DNA of 64,000 nt from Tetrahymena elliotti 4EA (lineage: Eukaryota; Ciliophora; Oligohymenophorea; Hymenostomatida; Tetrahymenidae). Location: NCBI GenBank assembly GCA_000231825.2, contig JH720319.1, forward strand, positions 958,548 to 1,022,547, in the 5' to 3' direction. Below, piece by piece: positions 36,617 to 48,391 of the stretch; the stretch's first letter is position 1, and the number at the start of each line of letters is the position of its first letter. The translations under genes and the position numbers were made by a program. The notes under the pieces are model-generated. The model had not been told where the DNA came from. It saw only the letters and a program-made list of their open reading frames with translations, and searched no databases.

Positions 36617-39600
36617 TCAAAAAATATTGCATTTATCATCTTTTAATTTTTCATTTTTTTTTTGTTATGATAATAGTTGTAGCAAATCTTCTGTTCTTTT
36701 ATTTTCAATTAAGTCAAGAAAAATATTTGGTATCTAATCTTAAACTTTAATCAATTATTCACTATATAAACAAATGTAAGAAATAAGAAGGATAGTGTCT
36801 TATAAGGCCAGCTATATACTTTTGTAATTTTTATCTTTTAGCTCTTCTTTATTGAAAATCTCATTCCTTATTATGGCAACTTTTTCATTTATCCATTTAT
36901 AAATCTAACGGTTTTGATTGATAGGACTAGGGTATTTAATTTAATTTTTTCTAAATTTTGTTTAATTTATAGACGCTTAAGCAATAATTTATGTAATATC
37001 TGACATAGAACTACATTTTTCTTTTATAAATTTGCTTGTTGATTTTATGTTATCTAGAAAATTAATTTTTTTACCTGAGTTATTTTGAAATTTATCAGTG
37101 ATTTCCTATATAACATCATTAATCAAATTAAACACATTAAGATTTATAATTAATTTATTTGAACTTCTATTTATTTCTTCTCCCATCTGCAATATAGATT
37201 TCATCTCCTCTACAATTAAATTTTTGTTTTTTTCTACTAAATCTTTTGAAATTAGTTGATTATATATTATTTTATTTTACAAGATTGTGTAAACTAAAAG
37301 CACATTCAAAGATGTCTAATAGAAAGTTTAGTAATAATCAAAGATGTAACTTCCTTCATTTTTAAGTGCTTCTAATTCCTAAGGTAAGTTTAGTTTACTT
37401 AAAGCAATATTTTGTACTTAACCTAACTAATTTTATTAATTTTTCTAATTAATTAAAATCTCCTTTTATTTAAATTAAAATTATTAAATTAAAGAAAGAA
37501 TAAATGTATTTAGATCAGTTATTGAAGTCTCATATTTGTAGTTAATAAACTCTTTATTAAATTTTATATAGCATTAATCTATTTCTTTTTCAATAGATAT
37601 AATTTTCTTATCAATCAATTCTAGACTTTAATTATTATTGTCATAGAGTAAATTAAACTTTTACAAAAGTGTATACATTTATTAATATTGTATCTTTTGA
37701 TAAATAAAATCTTTAATTGATAAAGCAATTTATTTAATTGAAGCATATTTTGTGTTTTTTGCCAAGTGATTACTTTGTTAATTTAATGCATCAAGTATTT
37801 TATTTAGGCTTTCCATTTAGATTACAAACTACTATACAAGATTCTTTTCATTTTAGTTTTTATTTTTTCTATTTTACATTAATATTTGCTCTATAATTTT
37901 AGAATCTTTAAGAGCCTCTTCGAATTTATTTTTTAATAGATAAAATCTAATTCTATTTGTATAACTCAAGGGATACTTTTCATCTAAACTAATAGATTTG
38001 TTCAAGCATTAGATTGCCTCATCATTTTTCCCTTAAGACAAATAAATAGTTCCTTTAATGTTAAATGATTCATAGCAGTTTGAATTTAATTAAATAGACT
38101 TATTCAAATATTCTAAAGCTAGATTGTATTGATTTTTAAAATAGAGAGATTTTCCCATTCCGAGGTATCCTTTAGAGCTATTAGGATTAATTTGAATAGC
38201 CTTACTGAATACATCTATTGCTTAATCATAATCTTTGTAAGAATTGAGTAATTCTCCTTTTAAATTAATAGCATCAAAATATCCAGAATTTATTTCTATT
38301 GATTTATTTACAGATTGCATAGCTTCTTTAAAATAAATTAATTTATGACAAGCTACTGCTTTACAGTAATAAGTTTCATGGTTATTAGGATTAAACTCAA
38401 TTGATTTGTTGAATAATTTTAAAGCTTCTTCTAATTCATCTTTTTAAAAATAAATCAAACCTTTATTTAAATAGGAGAGGTCACTTTTAGGATTTATTTA
38501 AATTGCTTTATTTAAAAAAATAATTGACTCATCAAATTAATTTAATTTTCTCAACACTACTCCTAAATGTGAATATCCTTGTTCCATGTTTGGCCATGTT
38601 TGAACCATAAAATTAAAACACTTTAGAGCTTCCTAAAGCTTTCCTGAATTGTTTAAAATCTAACCTTTGTACAAATTAGCTTCATAATTTTTTTCGTTAA
38701 TCTAAAGGGTTTATTCAAAGCATTCTAAAGCTTAGTCAAACTGATTATTTTATTTTAGTAAAAGACCTTTTTTCAAATATCCTTGAAATAATTAAGGGTT
38801 TATTTGTATTGCCTTGTTTAACTCTGCCAAAGCTTCACTTATTTATCTTAATTTAATTAAGATCTCCGATTTTTTAATATAAATATCATACAAGCCAGGA
38901 TTTATTTCTAAAACTTTGTTATAATTTATCAGAGATTAGTCAAATATTTCAAGGTCTTAACTAAGATCCCCAATTTTTTGAATTGCTGTAATTGACAGTG
39001 GCTCAATCTCTAATATTTTAGAATAGCATTCTAGAGCTTCTTTTTTTTTATTTAATTACTCAAACAATTTAGCCTTATTACTCAAAGCTAATTTATATTT
39101 TGGATTTATTTATATAGCTTAATTAAAGCTTTATAAAGCTTCATTATGCTTACCTAATGTTTGCAGCAATAATCCTTTTTGATTGTATGCTTAAAAATAT
39201 TTATTTTCAAGATCAATTGCTCTATTAATTTTCTCTAAAGCTTCATTATCTTTTTTTTGAGCTTTGAGTAAAATAGAAATTTAAAAGTAAGCTTCAGATG
39301 AATTTTAATTCATTTCTAAAACTCTATGAAAAGATTCTAAAGATTCGTCAAAAAGCTTTTACTAAGAATTCAAGATTCCTTTTTAGAAATAAGCATCAAT
39401 ATTTTTAGGATCTAATTCAATAGCTCTCTTAAAGCACTAATCAGCTTCTTCAAAATGCTTCAAATCTATCAAAAGTTTTCCTTTTTTCACAAAATTATTA
39501 GCTGATTTAGGATTTATTTCTAATAATTGATCAAAACATTTAATAGATTCTTCTTTTAATCCTAATTTATTTAGTTCGATAATTTTGTTTGTGTAGCTTA

Positions 39601-40153
39601 TTTCACTATCAGCTTTTAAACTAATGGCTTTATCATATAATTTTATAGACTCATTAATTAGACCCTTTTTTGATAATATAAATGCTTTAGTATTATATGA
39701 ATTAAAATGATCAGGATTAAGATCGATAGCCTTGTCAACATTTACTAATGCTTCATCAAATAGACCCATTCTCATTTAAGTATTTCCTTTTAATAAATAA
39801 GCTAAAAAGTTTTGGGGATTTTTTTCTATGGCTATATCACTTAACTTAATAGACTCATCATATTTTTCTTAGGAATTATTTAATTGAACTAGGTTTTTAA
39901 ATATTTCAATATTTTCGGAATCTAGCTCTAAAGCTTTTTACAAGCATTCATAAGCTTCAGCTTTTAAGCCTTAGTCTTTTAAAAAAATTCCTTTTTTTAA
40001 ATATGCTTAGGAGGATTAAGGATCTTATTCAATAGCTTTATTATAAAGAACTAAAGCTTCATCTCTCTATAAATTTTTATACAAAGCATCTGCTTAATCC
40101 AAGTATTCTTTAGATTCTACTTACTCTTCTTCTAAATAATTTGTTTAATCCAT
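36617..40153 (-). CDS. TPR-repeat protein, 1178 aa, intronless
   Basis: A single frame from ATG 40153 to TGA 36617. From about residue 15 to 735 it is an almost unbroken series of about 20 tetratricopeptide repeats of 34 residues, with the usual A-x3-Y/F ... A-hydrophobic ... D/NP pattern, for example GLFDEALVNVDKAIDLNPDH, ESIKLYDKAISLKADS, EEADQCFKRAIELDPKN. The remaining about 440 residues are polar and helix-rich without TPR pattern. TPR solenoids bind protein partners; no catalytic domain is seen. Repeats are diverged from each other rather than identical. The family is strongly expanded in ciliates, and orthology cannot be settled by eye. Confidence 0.88.
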
Positions 40154-40659
40154 TTTAGACTTTTATTTTAAATTATAATTTTTTATTATTTGTGTGAGTT
40201 TAATAATTATAAATTGAAAACTTGAATCAACTTTTTCAAATGATTTCTTGATTAGGAATATCTTCAATTTTAATCAAAAAATTTGATTAGGAACCCTGAT
40301 TAAATATGTTAGGTAAGTATCAAATATCTAATTAAATAAATATCTATTTTTCTAATTTCTTTTATATTTTGGTGCAATATTATGAGAATTCATCAAAATA
40401 GATAGACTGATAAAAGAAATAAGTAAAAAAAAGGATTACACCAGATAAAATTAAGTTACCTATTCTACTTAGCTGATCTATTTTTATCAAGTATAATTTC
40501 TATCTTTGTATTTTTTACAAAAGAATTTTTTAATTAGCAAAAGTAACTTAAATGAATTAAAAGATTAAAAATTTAATAAAAAAAAATGATTTTTTTAAAA
40601 CTAAAGTCTAGGAGAATATTAAAACATTTAAGCAAATAAATAAACATGTAACTTAACTA
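40154..40659. other. Gene-free spacer
   Basis: AT-rich 0.5 kb between two minus-strand genes; promoter of the TPR gene. A few GC-containing TATTAGG-like words are present, but no supportable feature. Confidence 0.55.
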
Positions 40660-42557
40660 TCATAAAAAGTAATAAATACTTGCAAGGAAATTAGTAAATT
40701 TTAATAATTAGCCATTCTCTCCAGCTATAAAAAGTACATCTTATTCTGGATAATATATACTAAATTTATATTTACAAGCTATTTTAGGATTCAAGATTTT
40801 TAAATTTCGTTGATTAATAACCTTTTTCACAATTGGTTTTTATCCATTAGCTTGTGGAATTGTTTGATTGACAGGCTTATAGTCAAGTTATGTCAACAAA
40901 GTTTTGCAATCAGCAGTGAAGTAAAAGAAAATATCACCTTCAATAGATTTGTCCTCAAATTTAGGTAACTTTTATAGAATTTTATATCTATCTGCAATTT
41001 AGGCAAACATCAACTCTATAGGATAGAATTATGCATTAAAATCAATATATTTAATTGATTATTCTAATGTAAAAAGCTAGATAAAAGTTCCTTTTTCATA
41101 GTTGTAAACTGATAAAAACAGCTAATCATCCAATATATACATAAGACTTCTATTTGTATCTTCATGGGGGTTGACAATAGTTTTCAAGATTTTGTGGTTT
41201 GATGCTTCAAAACAGCTCACTTTTCTTCCGTATTGATACTCATAAACATATACAAACGATTTATTATTGCTAGGGATCTCTTAATTTTATTCATTCAATT
41301 AATTATCCTATTGTTAGTGTACTGCTATTACATATGTGCCATTGATACAAAATATGCTCTGTAATGGTAAAATATTTAAATCATACCAGCTTATAAGCCC
41401 ATCTTTTTGATTCTTAGAAATAACCTATTCTAACTCTGCCTTTTGTTTGAGATTAAGAGGATTAAAAAATATACACTCCTCTTCAACTTCTATTAAATTT
41501 TTTTCAACAGTAACTTTTTAAATAAGACCACATTTATAGCCTACTAAAATAACGCTTTTTTGAGAGAGACACAATGACTAAATAGATAGTAAATCCTTAG
41601 TTACTATCTTAGATGACTCAACAAAAATTTCATAATATGATTTCATATATTCGTTATATTTTTGTTGTTACTCCTCACTAAATGTGTTTGAATTATGACT
41701 AAAGCTCTTGCTTTTTTATCTTTCTGCTTATACTTCTTCAGCTTTGTCATCTCCATTTTTTTACTCTTCACTTTCACTCTTTTCTCCCTTATTTACTTAA
41801 GTTTTGTTTTCTTATAAAGTCTTTGATTTCATTCTAGATTGTAATTCCTCATTATTATTTTTATTTTCTTAATTTGAAGCTTCTTCTGATGATCCTTTCT
41901 TATTTTTTTCTTCTTCACTTTATTCTTTATCAATCGATTCATTTTTATCAACAAATTCACCATTTTAAAACTTCAAATTTAACAAATCTTAAAAGTCTTG
42001 TCTTTATTTTAACAATTAATCAAGAAATTCTGATACTTTTTTTTTATGCTATGCATCTTCCTTTATTGCTAATTAAATATCATGTATTAAATTTAACTTA
42101 AATGCTTCAAGCGGAGCAAATAATTAAATAGTTTTTATTAAACTAAGTTCATCTCCACTTAAAACTGCTAATTTATTGTCAGCAAAAATAAGAATAATTA
42201 ACACACCTTCTACATCCTTGAGTTTTAAAAAAGTATTTTAAAAATACAAAATTAATGAAGTTATTTTACTTTATTTCCTTCTTTTTATTGGCATCTTTAA
42301 TTCTGCTTGAGCAATAAGCTATGTGTTATATGAGGAGAAGTTTGATCTATCCCAAATATTGGTTATTTAGCTTTAGTATTAACTTAATCTGTCATTTTTT
42401 CCACTGACCTTTCAGTGACTAAGTAATAAACTAATCCTCCTTCTTAGTGATCAACTAATATATTCTTTTTTTCTATGCCTTGTGACTAAGTGTTTGTTAC
42501 TTCACATAAATCGAACTAATTTAATACTTAATCTGCTTAGCTTTGCTGATTTCCCAT
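40660..42557 (-). CDS. Unrecognised 614-aa protein with N-myristoylation motif
   Basis: Two exons (42557-42270, 42216-40660). The protein begins MGNQQSQA, matching the eukaryotic N-myristoylation signal M-G-x3-S, so it may attach to membranes. Residues about 190-290 are an acidic, low-complexity K/E/S/N linker. The C-terminal about 320 residues contain repeated short beta-strand-like segments (SVILVGYKCGLIQKV, SIFCINGTYVIAV, SLMYILDDQLFLSVYNY, VLFIAGENGQLLKF), suggesting a degenerate WD-type propeller; this is inference from the pattern. No catalytic motif or TM helix. Family not recognised. The intron (42269-42217, 53 bp) has GTAAAA/CAAG borders and keeps phase 0. Confidence 0.7.
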
Positions 42558-43468
42558 TTCTTAAAAACTAAATCTTAGTTTATTAATACCTGAAATTTTA
42601 TTTTATTTTTTAATAATTTTTGATTAGAAATGATAATAGATTCTTTTTACAAAAAATATTAAGAAGATATTAGGAAAATCAACCTACATCAAATAATTGT
42701 ACTAGAAAAGATATAAAGTATAATTCTAAAATAGAAGCTAAACCAATAACAATAATAATAAGCTTAACATTTAATTATTAATTGTTATTAAAACTAAATT
42801 TGATATTGTATTAATTCTTTTACAGCTAAAACATGTTTTATTGAATATTTATTTTGACAAACAAATTTGAGAATTAATAATTAAGATATTGTTGGCATTA
42901 TTTAGAAGAAATATTTTCACTTCTCTAAATAAAATTTTCATATCTAAAAGTAGTTCTAAAATAAAAGATAGCCAACAAAAATGAACTTAATCTATTTATT
43001 TTATATGTTTAATTATTAGAATTATTCCTTTTATAATAAAAACATGTTTTATTTAAAACAATCAATTTTTATTAATCAATCTATTTTAGAAATCTTAGTA
43101 TTTTTAACAAAAATTATTAATTAATCTTTTTTAGATCAAGAGAAGAGTAATACTTTCCTTCAAAAAAATTTCTTACTTTCAAAAATACCAAAATCGTATT
43201 TGATTCTAAAATAATAAGTATTCAACTGTAATCAACTTAACCTGATTGGTGATTTCATAATTAAAAAATCTAAATTTTTTTAATTGAATTCAAATAATTT
43301 AAAAATATGTAAGCCACCCGAACAAGAGTCATACAAATGTTTTTCAAATAAATTTGGATTTTTTTGAAAACAAAATTGAATTTTTGAAAATTGCAATAAT
43401 ATGTATGAATAAAATAACTAATCTAATAATTTAATAATTTTCATTCAAATTGATATTAATTTAGTAAA
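42558..43468. other. Gene-free spacer
   Basis: About 0.9 kb, AT-rich, between two minus-strand genes. Nothing recognised. Confidence 0.6.
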
Positions 43469-45125
43469 TCAAATTATTGTTTTTTCATATTAATTTTTTG
43501 AGAATCTGTTGTTCTATGCAAAAAAATTTCCATATGAAGTTTCTTTTTAAGGATTATTAATCATTACATCTGCTCTAAGATTTGTATATTTGATGGGTAT
43601 AAAATGAAAAAGATTTTCTTTATTTGTATTTTTTAATTAGATTTTAGGATTTGCACTCTGAGCTCTTTTTATTAGTCCCTTTTTTATTGATATTTTTTTT
43701 GTTGATCTAGTAGGAAAAGAACTCATTTAGGCCAACAAACTTGTGCTTTGAGCAGATTAGGGTCTCAAATTTTAATTATTATAATTATATTAAGGTGGAA
43801 CTCTTGCTGATTAGGGTCTTTAAATTAATTTATTTGTGGTGTTTCTATCTAAAGAAAAAGATCTCATAGTTTGGCTCATGACCTACCTCATTTTCGGTTG
43901 TAAAAAAGGACTGCATCTATCAGGTGTAACACCTTCCAATACTTCATTATCAAATTCTAATCTATTTATTGAAACAGCTTATGTTTTATTTAGATCTTTT
44001 TGGTACTCTTAAGCTTGTTATACTTGAATTTTTTGGAAAAAGTTTTAACTTAAAGTTTGAATATTTTTGCCTTAAATAGAGATACTCTATTCAGAATTAT
44101 TTAAGTTTATAGCAGATTTATCTTATTACAAATTACTTTTGGATTTTTTTTTAATGTTAAATAAGCTACTCATATTTCTTGCAACTATTTTATTCTTAAG
44201 AATTTACTAAGATTGAATTATATTTTAAGCTTCTTTCTCATTTTCTGCTTTCTAAAGCCTCCCAATTTCATTTTAAATCTATGTATAGTCGTTTGAGTAT
44301 ATTTTTTTAATAAATTATGAATTAAAGGAAGTCTAAGTTGGTTAAGTGGAAGAAGGATCATTAGAATTCGTACTTTATCTTTTAACTTTACTATTGTTGA
44401 AATAGCTAGATCTTGAATTAGGTAGTGATGGTTTAAGAAGCTAATCATTTTTCTAAAAGTTATTCATGAGATAATACTTTTACTCTTCTTTTAATTCATT
44501 TTTATCACTATGATTATTTTGTGATATAATATCCTATTCGGTAATATTTTGTATTTCTTACTATACTTACTCTTCAATTTTATAAATTAAATCAGGAGCT
44601 TCATGAAATTTTGTTTACTTTTGAGCTAAACTAAACTTATCTACAATTCTCATATAATTATCCCTTTAGGTCACTTCTTTTGTTTTCTATTAGTACCATT
44701 GGCTGCTATCACTTATAAAAATATTTCAAATTAATATGCTAGTTTTAAGATATCAAAAACAGTTACTCGATGCATTATGTTAATCCCTTAGTTTTAACTT
44801 AAAAAGGAGCTCTGTAGAAATTTTAATCCCAATATTTTTTAGAATTCTAAACAGCATCAAGAAATTTAGAGAAAATTATTTCTTTTCTTTAATTTTCTTA
44901 ATCATTTATTTCCATCATCCTATCATAATTAAGTCTCTTTTTTGTTTTACTTTCTTCACTTACAACATGTTATTATTATTTCAGGTATTCATTTTAAAAA
45001 TTTTAGTTCAGGATTTTCTTTAGCGCATCGGGGCAAGTAGATCCAAAATTTTATTACATATTCTCTTTTTTAAGCTAAGAATAAATAATTCCAGTTGCCG
45101 AATTCAAGCTATCTTTGTCTGCCAT
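43469..45125 (-). CDS. Hypothetical 535-aa protein with repeated RPQSA motifs
   Basis: Two exons (45125-44761, 44711-43469). The intron has a weak GTTTTT donor but an exact phase match, joining TQCIEQL to DSSQWYQQK. The protein is hydrophilic throughout. It has a K/E/Q-rich N-terminal half with helical stretches and a disordered middle. Near residues 420-480 it carries three related basic motifs: RPQSARVPP, RPQSAQSTS and RAQSANP. Repeated R-P-x-S-A motifs occur in several cilium- and microtubule-associated proteins, so such a role is possible but unproven. No TM helix or enzyme motif. Family not recognised. Confidence 0.65.
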
Positions 45126-46152
45126 TATAATAACAAATAAATTAAAATCAAAAAATTAGTTTCTCTATTTTTTTAATAAATTATTTGGTTATTTTACTAT
45201 CAAAAGTAAATGTAGAGATAGTTTGCAAAATTGCTAATGAAAATCAACTATCCTAATCAGCAACTATTTTCTAGGTGAGTAAATACTCTATAAATTCTAT
45301 GCTATTTTTAAAAAAAATAATTTGTTACAGTGGTTAATTAAAAGTATTTAATTTAATTGTTCTATAAAATGATTTAAAAAGTAAAAATTAAAGAATAAAC
45401 TAAATTACACATCATAACAATAAATGTATTTTTGTCCTAAATTTGCTAATTTAGTCGTTAACAAATTAATAAATAAAATTTTCTGTTTAAATATAAATTA
45501 ATTAGTCAATATCAATAACATAGATTTATGATATCTTAGTTTTTTTAAAATCATATTATTCTGACTTATTTGGGAATACCTTAAAACAAAATTTAGTTTT
45601 AAAATAACTGATTTATTTAGTCTCAATATTAATAGAATAAATAATTTATTATTTTAAAATTTGCTATTTTAGATAAAACATAAAGCTGAACTATTATCTA
45701 AAAGGCAACTTTAAAAAATAGCTAGTATAGGTTTAACTAAAAAATTGGTTTAATCCTTTATTAACATATTTTTTTATTTCATATTTTATTTAATTTTTAA
45801 CAAAGCTAAGTATTTAATAATAATGACTTACACTATTAATTCTGCTTTGAACTATTTTTTTTTATTTTTGAGAAACAATATTTACCATTTTTCAAAAGGA
45901 AATTATTTTTAAAATTATTATATTAATATTAATAATGGTACAACTAAAACCATTTAAAAATAAATTTAACTAAAAATATAGTTGGAATTTGGATAAGTGG
46001 TGATTTTGCAGTTAGTAATTTAGTAGCTATTAAAAAAATATCAGTAACAAATCAATCAAAATATATTTGATAATTAAGTCATTTAAATATATATATACCA
46101 AATTTTTAAAAAATTTTATCACATTAATTTTCAAACAGATTTTAACACTAAA
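45126..46152. other. Divergent intergenic region
   Basis: About 1 kb of AT-rich DNA between the minus-strand RPQSA gene and the plus-strand LRR gene; contains both promoters. No motif recognised. Confidence 0.6.
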
Positions 46153-47032
46153 ATGTCAAAACCTACTTAATCTTAGAGAAAATCAATTACAACTACTACT
46201 AGAGATAATATTTAGGGAAAGCTATTAGGCACAAATGTGAAAGAAATAAATGTAGAAAAATTTAGAGATGCTAAATATACTCCTATTCCATATAAGCTAA
46301 ACGGAAAACTAACAGATTAAATTTTAAAAACTATTTCAAATAAATTTTCAACTGATTTAATATTTCATCTAGACTTATCAAACTAGCAATTATCAAATAT
46401 AGATGCTCTATAGGAATGTAAAAATTTAGTACTTCTCAATTTATCTAAAAATTAAATAAAGGATTTGTTTCCTCTTTAGCATTGTGTTTCAATAACATTC
46501 TTAAATGTGTCAGGAAATCAGATTTAATATTTAGAATACTTAAAAGTAAATTAATTGACTTATCCATATGTTAACAAATAAATGAACAAAATAGGTAATG
46601 AAGTAGCTAACTAATTTACATGCTGAAGAAAATAAAATTAAGAATATTAAGGGATTAAAAGGTTTAGAAGAGTGTGATAATCTCAACGCTATGTTTTTGT
46701 AGTCTTTGAGTGGTAAAGACCAAAATCCACTTTGTAGTGAAGAAGGTTACAGAGATAACATTTTTTCTTATTTAAAGTAACTAAAAAGATTGGATAGCAT
46801 ACCCAAAAATGTAAAATTTGAAACTGGAGAAGAATTAGATAAATTAGGAAAGTAAAATTTAAACATTGACCTCAATACTCCAGGATCTTTTTTCTCAAAT
46901 TAATTTCCAAAAAATACTCCTTTTGAAAAAGAAATATAATTAGAAGGAGAGGAGTCTTTAAAATCTTCTTTAAAAGATTGTAAAAATCAGATAAGCTAAC
47001 TTGAGGCAAGAATAAAGGCATTGATGGCATGA
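46153..47032 (+). CDS. Leucine-rich-repeat protein with LRRcap, probably ciliary
   Basis: Two exons (46153-46545, 46595-47032), 276 residues. SDS22-like LRRs: LIFHLDLSNQQLSNIDAL, LVLLNLSKNQIKDLFPL, ITFLNVSGNQIQYLEYL, then NLHAEENKIKNIKGL and NAMFLQSLSGKDQNPL. They finish with the LRRcap-type motif PLCSEEGYRDNIFSYLKQL followed by KRLDSI. A charged tail with a short coiled coil (KDCKNQISQLEARIKALMA) ends the protein. This architecture is common in axonemal and dynein-assembly LRR proteins. The 49-bp intron is canonical. Orthology to a named LRRC protein cannot be decided here. Confidence 0.82.
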
Positions 47033-48391
47033 AGATGCATAATTAAAAATAATTAAAAAAAATATATATATTAAGATGTTGTAATTTAAATTCTATTTCA
47101 AATCATTTTTCAAATTATAAAATCAATTTTCCTTTTAAAAATATCAAAAAAAGTTTACTTTATTCATTCATATTTGTTTAAAATTATCAAAAATATTTTT
47201 CTTTTAAGCTGAAAACAAAAAAAAGTAAATTCATTATTATTATTTTGTTTTATTTGAAAGAACTTTTAACAAAATAGATTTTAAAATAATGATCCATATT
47301 TATTCTAAATTAATAAATTTATTTTATGTTTAGTTTCTTATAAAGTAATTTTTAGTTTTACAGAACTCATTCAAAATAGATTAAGAATATTATTTTTTTT
47401 ATAAAGTAAATAAATAAAATAAATTTTAAATAGGTGGAGTAGAATAATTCAATTTAAACAATTTAAATCATTTTTAAATTCATTTTGAATAAGTTTGATA
47501 TGATATCATTAAATAAATGAGGAATATTCTTTAGAATAAAATCAGAAACAGATTCTAATTTGATTTTGAAATTCTTTTATTATCTTATAAAATATTTTTC
47601 TAATAAATAATAGAAAAGCTAATAATAAAAAAGCCTATTTTGGCATAGAAGACCATTTTTAAGGCAATAAATTTAAAAATTTAAAAATCTCATAAGTATG
47701 CATGACAGAATTTTTGACATAAACAATATTTAGATCCTGAATATGACTACTAATCTATTTGATAAAATTAGGTGATAGAATCTTTTTATTTTCCAACATA
47801 ATATTTAAAGTTTACACAAAATGCAATTTAGATTGAAAGAATTTGTTATTTCTGATAAATTAAAATAGAAGAAACCAGAATTTGCTATAAAATTAACACA
47901 AAAAATTTAAAAGAGCCTACTAAAGATGATAAATAGGATTAATTTGTCATCTGCTAAACACAGTAAAAATACATATATTTTTATCAAAATGTTTTAAATT
48001 AATTGTAGATATTTTTTTAGCTCATTAATATTAATGTACTTGCACATATTACTTGCTTTTAAAAAAGTGATAAAAATAGAAACATTAAGGTCCCTCTATC
48101 TTAAAAATTGTTAATTTAGAATGAATTACGATCAATTTGAAGGAATATGTTAGCTAAATAAAAATAGATATGTTTAATGATTTAAAGAAACATAAAGACT
48201 GATTTATAAATAGTCTTTTTTTTTTTTTGCATGAAAAATATATGAAGATTATATTTTGGCAAAAATAATTAGAGAAAACTAAAAATATTTGATTAAAAAA
48301 AATAAAATAATCCTTTGTTAAATCAAATAAATATTAAATAATATCAAAAATCTCTACAAGATAAACTTAAAAAAGTAAAAACTTATTGAAA
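47033..48391. other. 1.4-kb gene-free spacer upstream of eRF3
   Basis: AT-rich with long A and T runs, including the promoter of the eRF3 gene. No gene or RNA recognised. Confidence 0.6.
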
